From contig VEPB01000297.1 in the NCBI GenBank assembly GCA_012026715.1, positions 1-15,640 of the forward strand: DNA of 15,640 nt. Direction: 5' to 3'. This DNA comes from Methylococcaceae bacterium (GTDB lineage Bacteria; Pseudomonadota; Gammaproteobacteria; Methylococcales; Methylococcaceae). A program made the translations under genes and the position numbers. Below are positions 1-7,061 of the stretch, in pieces. Position 1 is the stretch's first letter. Each line of letters begins with the position of its first letter. The notes under the pieces were generated by a model. That model was not told where the DNA came from, did not search any database, and worked only from the letters and a program-made list of their open reading frames with translations.

Positions 1-80
1 AGTTCTACCAGGAGTCTTTCCAAGGCGCCTGGTCCGAAGTGCCCCGCGGCTTTTATCTGAAAGCCAACTGGCGCTTCTGA
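1..80 (+). CDS. TonB-dependent receptor, C-terminal end only (copy 0)
   Basis: This is the last 25 codons of a gene entering from the left, read in the frame beginning at base 3 and ending at TGA 78-80. The residues include FYQESFQGAW, then SEVPRG, and end in WRF. This matches the C-termini of the complete receptors ending at 2329 and 4410 almost residue for residue, so it is a further paralogue of the same array. A final aromatic residue on the last beta strand is the known signal for outer-membrane barrel assembly. Everything upstream, including plug and most of the barrel, lies outside the window. Confidence 0.88.
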   Translation, partial: FYQESFQGAWSEVPRGFYLKANWRF

Positions 81-262
81 ATGGCTGCCGGGCAACCATC
101 GGCGCGCCTGCGACCGCCGCTTCGCCAAAACGGCCGTCATCGAAGCGACCGGACCATGTCCCGTTGGGGGCTCATCGGAAATCCGGGCGGGGCGCCCTGT
201 CCGAAGTGCCTGGCGGCGACTACCTTAAAGGGACTTTGGCACTTCCCAAGACTGGCCGCGGC
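81..262 (+). other. Gap between receptor copies 0 and 1
   Basis: Other receptor junctions in the array are stop/start overlaps, but here 182 bp separate the stop at 80 from the likely start at 263. An ATG follows the stop directly (81-83), but its reading frame gives an Arg/Pro-rich peptide with no signal sequence or receptor similarity, so I do not call it a gene. The right half holds a decayed receptor 3' end, listed separately. I see no clear promoter or terminator. Confidence 0.6.
190..246 (+). pseudogene. Relic of a TonB-receptor 3' end
   Basis: The DNA here matches the 3' ends of the neighbouring receptors. It begins with the same GGCGCCCTGTC run as at 4356, continues through GAAGT and TACCT, and ends TGGCA-TTC. 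By eye about three quarters of positions agree with bases 4355-4409. Read in the frame of the downstream receptor it gives ALSEVPGGDYLKG, against ALSEVPRGYYLKA in the receptor ending at 4410. The terminal aromatic and the stop codon are lost. It is best explained as the leftover of a deleted array member or of an unequal crossover. Confidence 0.72.
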
Positions 263-2329
263 ATGTTCGCATCCCCCCGAGTCCCGATCACCGTCCCCAC
301 CGCCGCGGCACTCGGTCTCATCGCCTGGTCGGGCTTGCAGCCGATGGCCGCAGACGACTTGCCGCGGGCGCCGGAGTTGCCGGATATGAACCTGGAACAG
401 CTCATGGGCATGGAGATCACCAGTGCCGGCAAGAAGAGCCAGAAGCTGTCCAATACGGCCGCCGCCGTCTACGTCATCACCCAGGAAGAGATTCGCCGCA
501 GCGGCGTGACCAGCATCCCGGAAGCCCTGCGGCTTGCTCCGGGCATCGAAGTGGCGCGCATCGACGCCAACAAGTGGGCGATTACCGCGCGCGGCTTCAA
601 CGGCCGTTTCGCCAACAAGCTGCTGGTGCTGATGGACGGCCGCAGCGTCTACACCCCCACCTTCGCCGGCGCCTATTGGGATGTCCAGGACACGGTGCTC
701 GACGACATCGACCGGATCGAGGTGATCCGAGGACCCGGTGCGACCGTGTGGGGCGCCAACGCGGTCAACGGGGTCATCAACATCATCACCAGGTCGGCCG
801 ACAAGACCCGGGGCGGCTCCATAGGCTTCGGAGCCGGCAATCAGGAACGCGCCGTCGGTCACGTGCGTTACGGATTCCAGCTGGATGGCAAGACTCAGGG
901 CAGGATCTACTTCAAGGGCTTTGGCCGTGAACGTTTCCACATTGACGACCCGGCCGATCGGGGTGGTTCCGACGCCTGGAACATGCAGCGCGGCGGCTTT
1001 CGGCTTGATCGAGACGACAAGTCCGGCGACGTACTGACCCTGCAAGGCGATCTTTATGCGGGAAAACTCAGGGAAATCTGGGGACTCGGCGGACCGCCGC
1101 CGACGCCCAGTCACGTCCACGACCGTCCCAATGTCGCCGGCTGGAATCTGCTTGGCCGCTGGAAAAAAGCGTTGCGCGTGGATTCCGACTTCACCCTGCA
1201 GTTTTTCTACGATCACACCGAACGTCGGGAAGCTTACCTGGACCAGATCGACGACACCCTGGACCTGGACTTCCAGCACCATTTCGCATGGGGCGAAAGG
1301 CAGGACTTCGTCTGGGGGCTGGGCTACCGCTGGATTGGTGACCGTCTCAACGATACCGCGATTTTCCGCTGGAGCGATCGCAGCCGGAACCTGCAACTGT
1401 TCAGCGGCTTCCTGCAGGACGAGATCAGCCTGGTTCCCGAACAGCTCAGACTGAGCCTCGGCAGCAAGCTGGAGCACAACGACTTCACCGGTTTCGTGGT
1501 GCAGCCCTCGGTGCGGTTGTCGTGGACGCCGTCGTCCCGGCACACCCTGTGGGGCGCGATTTCCCGCGCGGTCAGGACGCCGAGCCGAGCCGAGCAGGAT
1601 GGCCGTTTCTACACCTTGGCGCCGCTGCCACCGGGCGACAGCAACAATCCAACGCCGTTCCCGGTCTATTTCTCCGCCGTCGGACAACCGGGCTTCCGCG
1701 CCGAAGATGTGGTTTCCTTCGAGTTGGGTCACCGTTTCATGCCGTCCCCTAGCCTCTCCCTGGACGCAGCCGCTTTCTATAATGTTTACAACCGATTGCG
1801 CAGCTTTCGTGGTAGCACTCCGGTCCTATTCGGTTCTGGCTACCTGGAGCAACCCGCCTATTTCGTCAACGAAATGCGGGGCAACACCTACGGTGCGGAA
1901 CTGGTCGTCAAATGGCTGCCGATGTCCTGGTGGAGCCTCGAAGCCCAATATTCCTTTCTGGGCATGGACCTGCGGGCTCATCCCGGTCGATTTGAAAATG
2001 CCGGCGCGGTGGAAAACGTCGCCCCCAAGCAGCAGTGGTCGCTGCGCAGCAGTTTCGATCTCCCGCACGATTTCGAACTGGACCTGCGCCTGCGCTACAT
2101 GGATCGCATCGTCGCCGGGCTGACCCTGCCAGGCTACCAAACCGCCATCCCCGATTACCTGACCCTGGACGCGCGCCTGGCTTGGCGACCACGCCCTTCC
2201 GTGGAATTATCCCTGGTCGGTCAAAACCTGCTGGACAACCACCATCCGGAGTTCTACCAGGAGTCGTTCCAGGGCGCTCAGTCGGAAGTGCCGCGCAGTT
2301 ACTACCTGAAAGCGAGCTGGCAATTCTGA
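263..2329 (+). CDS. TonB-dependent outer-membrane receptor (copy 1)
   Basis: 688-residue receptor of the FepA/BtuB/Cir type, predicted to import a scarce ligand across the outer membrane using TonB energy; the ligand cannot be read from the sequence. A signal peptide covers residues 1 to about 30 (hydrophobic stretch, then PMAA before DDLP). A TonB-box-like conserved stretch around residues 46-62 (LMGMEITSAGKK) precedes the plug at about 65-180, with LVLMDGRSVY, RIEVIRGPGA and GANAVNGVINIIT. A 22-strand-type barrel fills the remainder and ends in WQF. There is no N-terminal STN signalling domain. The frame is open back to an ATG at 164, but that extension reads through the relic of another receptor's tail; I therefore choose ATG 263, just before the signal peptide, although it lacks a good Shine-Dalgarno. 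The next receptor starts on the stop codon of this one. Confidence 0.9.
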   Translation: MFASPRVPITVPTAAALGLIAWSGLQPMAADDLPRAPELPDMNLEQLMGMEITSAGKKSQKLSNTAAAVYVITQEEIRRSGVTSIPEALRLAPGIEVARIDANKWAITARGFNGRFANKLLVLMDGRSVYTPTFAGAYWDVQDTVLDDIDRIEVIRGPGATVWGANAVNGVINIITRSADKTRGGSIGFGAGNQERAVGHVRYGFQLDGKTQGRIYFKGFGRERFHIDDPADRGGSDAWNMQRGGFRLDRDDKSGDVLTLQGDLYAGKLREIWGLGGPPPTPSHVHDRPNVAGWNLLGRWKKALRVDSDFTLQFFYDHTERREAYLDQIDDTLDLDFQHHFAWGERQDFVWGLGYRWIGDRLNDTAIFRWSDRSRNLQLFSGFLQDEISLVPEQLRLSLGSKLEHNDFTGFVVQPSVRLSWTPSSRHTLWGAISRAVRTPSRAEQDGRFYTLAPLPPGDSNNPTPFPVYFSAVGQPGFRAEDVVSFELGHRFMPSPSLSLDAAAFYNVYNRLRSFRGSTPVLFGSGYLEQPAYFVNEMRGNTYGAELVVKWLPMSWWSLEAQYSFLGMDLRAHPGRFENAGAVENVAPKQQWSLRSSFDLPHDFELDLRLRYMDRIVAGLTLPGYQTAIPDYLTLDARLAWRPRPSVELSLVGQNLLDNHHPEFYQESFQGAQSEVPRSYYLKASWQF

Positions 2330-4410
2330 TGACTAGCCACGCCATCGCCCCCTCCTTCCCACCTCCAATCACGGCCCCCATGGCCGCGGTACTGGGCCTG
2401 ATCACCGTGTCAGGCGTCCCCCCACTGGCTGCGGCAGAAGGCCAGCCAGCGCGCGACTTGCCGGACATGAACCTGGAACAGCTCATGGGCATGGAGGTCA
2501 CCAGTGCCGGCAGGAAGAGCCAGAAGCTCTCCGGCGTGACCGCCGCCGTCTACGTCATCACCCAGGAGGACATCCGCCGCAGCGGCGCAACCTGCATCGC
2601 GGAAGCCCTGCGCCTCGCTCCCGGCATCCAGGTGGCGCGCATCGACGCCAACAAGTGGGCCATCACCTCGCGCGGTTTCAATGGCCGCTTCGCCAACAAG
2701 CTGCTGGTGCTCATGGATGGACGCAGCCTGTATAACCCCAACTTTGCCGGTGTCTACTGGGAAGTGCAGGACACGGTGCTGGAGGACATCGACCGGATCG
2801 AGGTGATCCGCGGCCCCGGGGCCAGCCTGTGGGGCGCCAATGCCACCAACGGGGTCATCAACATCATCACCAAGGTGGCGAGCCAAACCCGGGGCGGCCA
2901 GATCAGCGCGGGCGGAGGCAGCCAGGAACGCGCCTTCGGCAGCCTGCGCTACGGTTTGCGGCTCGGCGAAGACACCCATGGAAGGGTCTATTTCAAAGGC
3001 TTCGAGCGGGAACGCTTCCCTCATTCCGACGCAGCGGACGCCGTCGGCACCGACGCGTGGCAGATGCAGCGGGGCGGATTCCGCCTGGATTACGACAGCA
3101 AGTCCGGCAACCTGCTGACGTTGCAGGGTGATGCCTACACTGGCCGGCTCCATGAAGAGCTCGGCCTGGGCGCACCGCCGCCCATTCCCGCGCACCTGCA
3201 CGACACCGCCCAGGTATCCGGCTGGAATGTGCTCGGCCGCTGGAAGAAGGCGCTGTCGCTGGAATCGGAAATCAACCTGCAGTTTTACTACGACCACGCT
3301 CAGCGCGAAGAGATCTACCTGCGCCAGGTCGACGACATCCTCGACCTCGACTTTCAGCACCGCTTCGTCCTGGGTGAGCAACACGACCTGATCTGGGGCC
3401 TGGGCTACCGCTACACCACCGACCGGCTCAGCGATACCGGCGTGTTCCGCTGGCGCGACCGCAGCCGCAACTTGCAGCTATTCAGCGGCTTTTTCCAGGA
3501 CGAGATCACCCTCGTCCCGGAGACACTGAAACTGACGCTGGGCACCAAACTGGAGCACAACGACTTCGTCGGCTTCGTGGTGCAACCCTCGGCCCGCATG
3601 TCATGGACCCCGTCCGCTCGCCAAGCAGTGTGGTGGTCCATCTCCCGGTCCTTACGGACCCCCAGCCGCACCGAACAGGACGGCCGCTTCTACACCAGCA
3701 ACTTCCTCCGTCCCAACGATCCCCTGAATCCGATCGGCGTCCCCATCTACCTGCCGGCACTGGGCCGCCGCGACTACCAGGCGGAAGAACTGGTGTCTTT
3801 CGAGTTGGGCCATCGATTCTTGCCAACCCACAACGTCTCGCTCGACACGACGCTTTTCTACAACGTCTACGATCGCCTGCGCAGCTATCGTTCCGGCCGG
3901 ACCTCCTTGAACAATTCGGGCAGTTTCGATCAGGAGATCGGATTTTTCAACGAAATCCGCGGCAAGACCTACGGTGCGGAATTGACCGCCAAGTGGAACC
4001 CCTACCCCTGGTGGACGCTGGAAGCGCAATACGCCTATCTGCGCAGCGATCTGCACCAGCGCCTCCAGCCGCTCGCCAATGCGTCCGCCGTGGAGGCGGC
4101 CGATCCGCGGCAGCAGTTCTCCTTACGCACCGGCTTCAACCTGCCCGACAACGCCGAGTTGGACCTGCGCTTGCGCTATGTCGACCGCATTACCGCCGGC
4201 CTGCCCTTTGTAGGTTATGGCACTGCCATCCCCGCCTACCTGAGCCTGGATGCCCGGCTCGGCTGGCGACCGGTTCCCTCGCTGGAACTGTCGGTCATTG
4301 GCCAGAACCTGCTGGACGCCGTCCATCCGGAGTTTTATCAGGAGTCGTTTCAAGGCGCCCTGTCGGAAGTTCCGCGGGGCTATTACCTGAAGGCCAAGTG
4401 GCAATTCTGA
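2329..4410 (+). CDS. TonB-dependent outer-membrane receptor (copy 2)
   Basis: 693-residue paralogue of the receptors on both sides. ATG 2329 shares its A with the TGA of copy 1 (TGATG), which implies translational coupling by re-initiation. The signal peptide has a hydrophobic core (AAVLGLITVSGV) and likely cleavage after PPLAAA at about residue 36, but its n-region has no Lys or Arg, which is unusual. The conserved segment LMGMEVTSAGRK at about 52-63, a plug at about 70-188 (GANATNGVINIIT) and a barrel ending in WQF follow. The barrel resembles copy 1 more than copy 3 (shared RSRNLQ, EQDGRFYT and the tail FYQESFQGA), whereas the plug is the most divergent of the three. The frame is open upstream to 2035, but that part lies inside copy 1 and is not the gene. 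Confidence 0.92.
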   Translation: MTSHAIAPSFPPPITAPMAAVLGLITVSGVPPLAAAEGQPARDLPDMNLEQLMGMEVTSAGRKSQKLSGVTAAVYVITQEDIRRSGATCIAEALRLAPGIQVARIDANKWAITSRGFNGRFANKLLVLMDGRSLYNPNFAGVYWEVQDTVLEDIDRIEVIRGPGASLWGANATNGVINIITKVASQTRGGQISAGGGSQERAFGSLRYGLRLGEDTHGRVYFKGFERERFPHSDAADAVGTDAWQMQRGGFRLDYDSKSGNLLTLQGDAYTGRLHEELGLGAPPPIPAHLHDTAQVSGWNVLGRWKKALSLESEINLQFYYDHAQREEIYLRQVDDILDLDFQHRFVLGEQHDLIWGLGYRYTTDRLSDTGVFRWRDRSRNLQLFSGFFQDEITLVPETLKLTLGTKLEHNDFVGFVVQPSARMSWTPSARQAVWWSISRSLRTPSRTEQDGRFYTSNFLRPNDPLNPIGVPIYLPALGRRDYQAEELVSFELGHRFLPTHNVSLDTTLFYNVYDRLRSYRSGRTSLNNSGSFDQEIGFFNEIRGKTYGAELTAKWNPYPWWTLEAQYAYLRSDLHQRLQPLANASAVEAADPRQQFSLRTGFNLPDNAELDLRLRYVDRITAGLPFVGYGTAIPAYLSLDARLGWRPVPSLELSVIGQNLLDAVHPEFYQESFQGALSEVPRGYYLKAKWQF

Positions 4411-6488
4411 TGCGAAGCCTCCCTGCCTTTCGATTCGTCCTGGCAGCGCTCGCCGGTCTTGGCGCCTGGTCCGCGGGACTCTCTGGCCTGCTCTCCGCAA
4501 CAACCGCGCTGGCTGAGCCGGCCGAACTGTCCGACCTGAACCTGGAACAGCTCATGGGCATGCAGATCACCAGCGCCAGCAAGAAGAGCCAGAAGCTCTC
4601 GGATGTGGCGGCGGCGGTTCACGTCATCACTCAGGAGGACATTCGCCGCAGCGGGGTGACCAGCATACCGGAGGCCCTGCGGCTCGCGCCGGGAATCCAG
4701 GTGGCGCGCATCGACGCCAACAAATGGGCGATCTCCGCGCGCGGCTTCAACGGCCGCTTCGCCAACAAGCTGCTGGTGCTGATGGACGGCCGCAGCGTCT
4801 ATACGCCCACCTTTGCCGGCGTTTACTGGGAAGTCCAGGACACGGTGCTGGAAGACATCGACCGCATCGAGGTGATCCGCGGTCCCGGCGCCACTGTGTG
4901 GGGCGCCAACGCGGTCAATGGGGTCATCAACATCATCACCAAGCAGGCGGGCAAGACCCGGGGGGGCGAGATCAGCGTCGGCGCCGGCAGTCAGGAGCGC
5001 GCCTTTGGCAGCGCCCGCTACGGCTTCGAATTGAGCGACGACACCCACGCCCGCGTGTATTTCAAAGGGTTCGACCGCGAGCGCTTCCCGGTGCGCGACG
5101 CCGCAGATCGCGGCAGCAGCGACGCCTGGAACATGCAGCGGGGCGGCTTCCGGCTGGACCACGACGGCAAGGCCGGCGAGCGCTTCACCCTGCAGGGCGA
5201 CCTCTACACCGGCAGCCTGCGCCAGTCCATCGACCTGGCCCAGCTGTCCGCCCCCTATTCCCTCCATGTGCACGACACCGCCAATGTCAGCGGCGCCAAC
5301 CTGCTGGGCCGCTGGCAGAAAGCCCTGGGCCTGGGGGAGGAAGTCTCGCTGCAGGTCTACTACGATCGAAACGTGCGCAACGAGGTCTTCCTCAACGAAA
5401 CGCGCGACACCTTCGATATCGACTTCCAGCATCACCTAGGCGTCGGCGAACGCCAGGATCTGATCTGGGGCCTGGGCTACCGGTACTCCCACGACAACTT
5501 TTCCAACCCGACTTTCGTCCAGTTCGGCAACGGCGCCCGCGGCGTCCATCTGTTCAGCGGCTTCCTGCAGGACGAGATCAGCCTTGTCCCGGAGAAGCTC
5601 AAGCTGACCCTGGGAACCAAGCTGGAACACAACGACTTCACCGGCTTCGAGATTCAGCCGTCGCTGCGGCTGGCCTGGACCCCCAACAGCCATCACGCGC
5701 TGTGGGGTGCCGTATCGCGCGCGGTACGCACCCCCAGCCGCTCCGACGATGCCGCCAACACCCACCTGTTGGTCCTGCCGCCCCTGAGCGGGGTCAACCC
5801 GACCGGCTTCCCCATCGCCGTCAGCCCCGTCCATAACAAAGCCATGAATGCGGAAACTCTGCTCGGTTTCGAGCTGGGCTACCGCTTCATCCCGAGCAGT
5901 TCGCTGTCGCTGGACACCGCCCTGTTCTACAACGACTACGACCGGTTGCGGACCATCTCGTTCGGCCCCGTCCTCCTGCGGCGATCGGCCAATGGACTTT
6001 ATATCGACCAGACTCTCCCCTTCAGCAACATCGAGTCGGCGCGGAGCTACGGCGGTGAGGCGTCGCTGGTCTGGAACCCGCTGTCCAACTGGTCGCTGCA
6101 GGCGCAATACAGCTACCTCGGACTGGAAACGACCTTCAGCGACCGCCAATTCGCCAACAACATCAATCTGGACGAAATCTCGACGCCACAGCAGCAGTGG
6201 TCGCTGCGCTCCGGCTGGGATCTGCCGCAACACCTGGAGTTGGACCTCTGGCTCCGCTACGTGGACCGGATTCAAGCCGGCATTCCGGCGCCACTGCGGA
6301 TCAACGACTACCTGACCCTGGATGCGCGCCTGGGCTGGCGTCCCCATCCGTCCCTGGACCTTGCGCTGGTCGGGCAGAACCTGTTGGACGGCGCCCACCC
6401 GGAATTCATCATGGAGAGCGGATATCAGCAGCACACGGTGGTGGAGGTACCGCGTGCATTCTTTCTAAAGTTGAATTGGCGATTCTGA
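4410..6488 (+). CDS. TonB-dependent outer-membrane receptor (copy 3)
   Basis: 692-residue third complete paralogue. It again starts on the stop codon of its predecessor (TGATG at 4408-4412). It has the best signal peptide of the set: MRSLPAFRF, a long hydrophobic core, and likely cleavage after TTALA at residue 35. LMGMQITSASKK around 48-59, a plug at about 65-182 (GANAVNGVINIIT) and a barrel ending in WRF follow. The plug is nearly identical to copy 1, but the barrel diverges, especially around residues 445-475 and 520-545 and at the C-terminus, where the FYQESFQGA of the other copies is replaced by FIMESGYQQ. That suggests a different ligand or binding mode. The gene is 13 nt upstream of the YfiR-family gene, in apparently the same operon. 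An upstream open frame reaching back to 3603 lies inside copy 2 and is discarded. Confidence 0.92.
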   Translation: MRSLPAFRFVLAALAGLGAWSAGLSGLLSATTALAEPAELSDLNLEQLMGMQITSASKKSQKLSDVAAAVHVITQEDIRRSGVTSIPEALRLAPGIQVARIDANKWAISARGFNGRFANKLLVLMDGRSVYTPTFAGVYWEVQDTVLEDIDRIEVIRGPGATVWGANAVNGVINIITKQAGKTRGGEISVGAGSQERAFGSARYGFELSDDTHARVYFKGFDRERFPVRDAADRGSSDAWNMQRGGFRLDHDGKAGERFTLQGDLYTGSLRQSIDLAQLSAPYSLHVHDTANVSGANLLGRWQKALGLGEEVSLQVYYDRNVRNEVFLNETRDTFDIDFQHHLGVGERQDLIWGLGYRYSHDNFSNPTFVQFGNGARGVHLFSGFLQDEISLVPEKLKLTLGTKLEHNDFTGFEIQPSLRLAWTPNSHHALWGAVSRAVRTPSRSDDAANTHLLVLPPLSGVNPTGFPIAVSPVHNKAMNAETLLGFELGYRFIPSSSLSLDTALFYNDYDRLRTISFGPVLLRRSANGLYIDQTLPFSNIESARSYGGEASLVWNPLSNWSLQAQYSYLGLETTFSDRQFANNINLDEISTPQQQWSLRSGWDLPQHLELDLWLRYVDRIQAGIPAPLRINDYLTLDARLGWRPHPSLDLALVGQNLLDGAHPEFIMESGYQQHTVVEVPRAFFLKLNWRF

Positions 6489-6501
6489 AGGCAGCACGGC
6501 G

Positions 6502-7059
6502 ATGGCAGCCTTTTCCCTAACGATCACGAAGAAACGCATCCTAGCCGCGCTGGGCGCCTGGCTGCTGCTCAGCGGGAGCGCGGGGCCGGGCCAGCCCGCC
6601 CCGGACGCGGGGGCGCTGCAACTCGCGTTTCTTTACAACTTCACGAAATTCGTTGAATGGCCGGCTTCCAGCCTGGCCAATCGTTCGGAATTCGAACTCT
6701 GCATCCTCGGCGACGACCCGTTCGGCGCCGCCCTGGATGCCCTCAACAGCCGGACCGTTCGCGACAAACCCGTGCAAATCTCCCGCCCGCGCAGCGCCGC
6801 CGCGTTGCAGCGCTGCCACGTGCTCTACGTCAGCCAATCGGAGGGCTGGCGGTTGCGGCAGATCCTCCAGGAAATCGGCACGGCGCCCATCCTGACGGTC
6901 AGCAACCTGGAGGATTTCGCGGAACTGGGCGGAACCATCCGCCAGTTCTGGGACGACGACCGGCCGCGCTTCGAAATCAACATGGCCGTCGCCCAAAAAT
7001 CCCGGTTGACGCTGAGTTCCAAGCTGCTGGAACTGGCGGCCCGAGTCATTCGAGAGTAA
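6502..7059 (+). CDS. YfiR-family (DUF4154) periplasmic protein
   Basis: 185 residues. The signal sequence has ITKKR followed by a hydrophobic core (ILAALGAWLLLSGSA). Family features follow: LAFLYNFTKFVEWP at about residues 41-54, FELCILGDDPFG at 64-75, RCHVLYVS around 104-111, ILTVSNLEDFAELGG, and the FEINM segment near the end. In Pseudomonas, YfiR is a periplasmic repressor of the CHASE8-containing diguanylate cyclase YfiN. Here the next gene, 2 nt downstream, encodes a CHASE8-type kinase, so this protein probably gates that kinase instead. Cys67 and Cys105 fit the first disulfide of the family; the second Cys pair known from P. aeruginosa YfiR appears to be absent. It lies 13 nt after the last receptor, with a weak GAAGG 10 nt before the ATG. 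Confidence 0.87.
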   Translation: MAAFSLTITKKRILAALGAWLLLSGSAGPGQPAPDAGALQLAFLYNFTKFVEWPASSLANRSEFELCILGDDPFGAALDALNSRTVRDKPVQISRPRSAAALQRCHVLYVSQSEGWRLRQILQEIGTAPILTVSNLEDFAELGGTIRQFWDDDRPRFEINMAVAQKSRLTLSSKLLELAARVIRE

Positions 7060-7061
7060 TC

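Larger units (their letters stand above)
263..6488 (+). repeat. Tandem array of receptor paralogues (~2.07-kb unit)
   Basis: Three head-to-tail diverged repeats (263-2329, 2329-4410, 4410-6488), with the end of a fourth at 1-80. Plug-coding DNA is the most conserved part. For example, a 23-base block beginning TTCGCCAACAAGCTG occurs at 608, 2689 and 4758, giving periods of 2081 and 2069 bp. Signal peptides and extracellular-loop regions have diverged. The high identity in the plug blocks makes the array a substrate for recombination. Confidence 0.85.

Noticed and set aside
233..250. TTTGGCACTTCCC before receptor copy 1 as a sigma-54 promoter
   Set aside because: There is no GC at the required -12 position, and the bases are explained as the relic of a receptor 3' end.
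81..389. A 102-codon frame directly after the receptor stop at 80
   Set aside because: Arg/Pro/Ser-rich translation, overlap with the start of receptor copy 1 and no recognisable domain.
137..1732. A 531-codon open frame on the minus strand opposite receptor copy 1 (similar ones at 2410-3384 and 4383-5435)
   Set aside because: It is a GC-driven antisense shadow. The same frame is open opposite each paralogue, the product has no domain pattern, and the plus-strand genes are unambiguous.
2035..2328. N-terminal extension of receptor copy 2 back to 2035 (and of copy 3 back to 3603)
   Set aside because: These stretches lie inside the coding region of the preceding receptor in another frame; the TGATG start is followed by a signal peptide.
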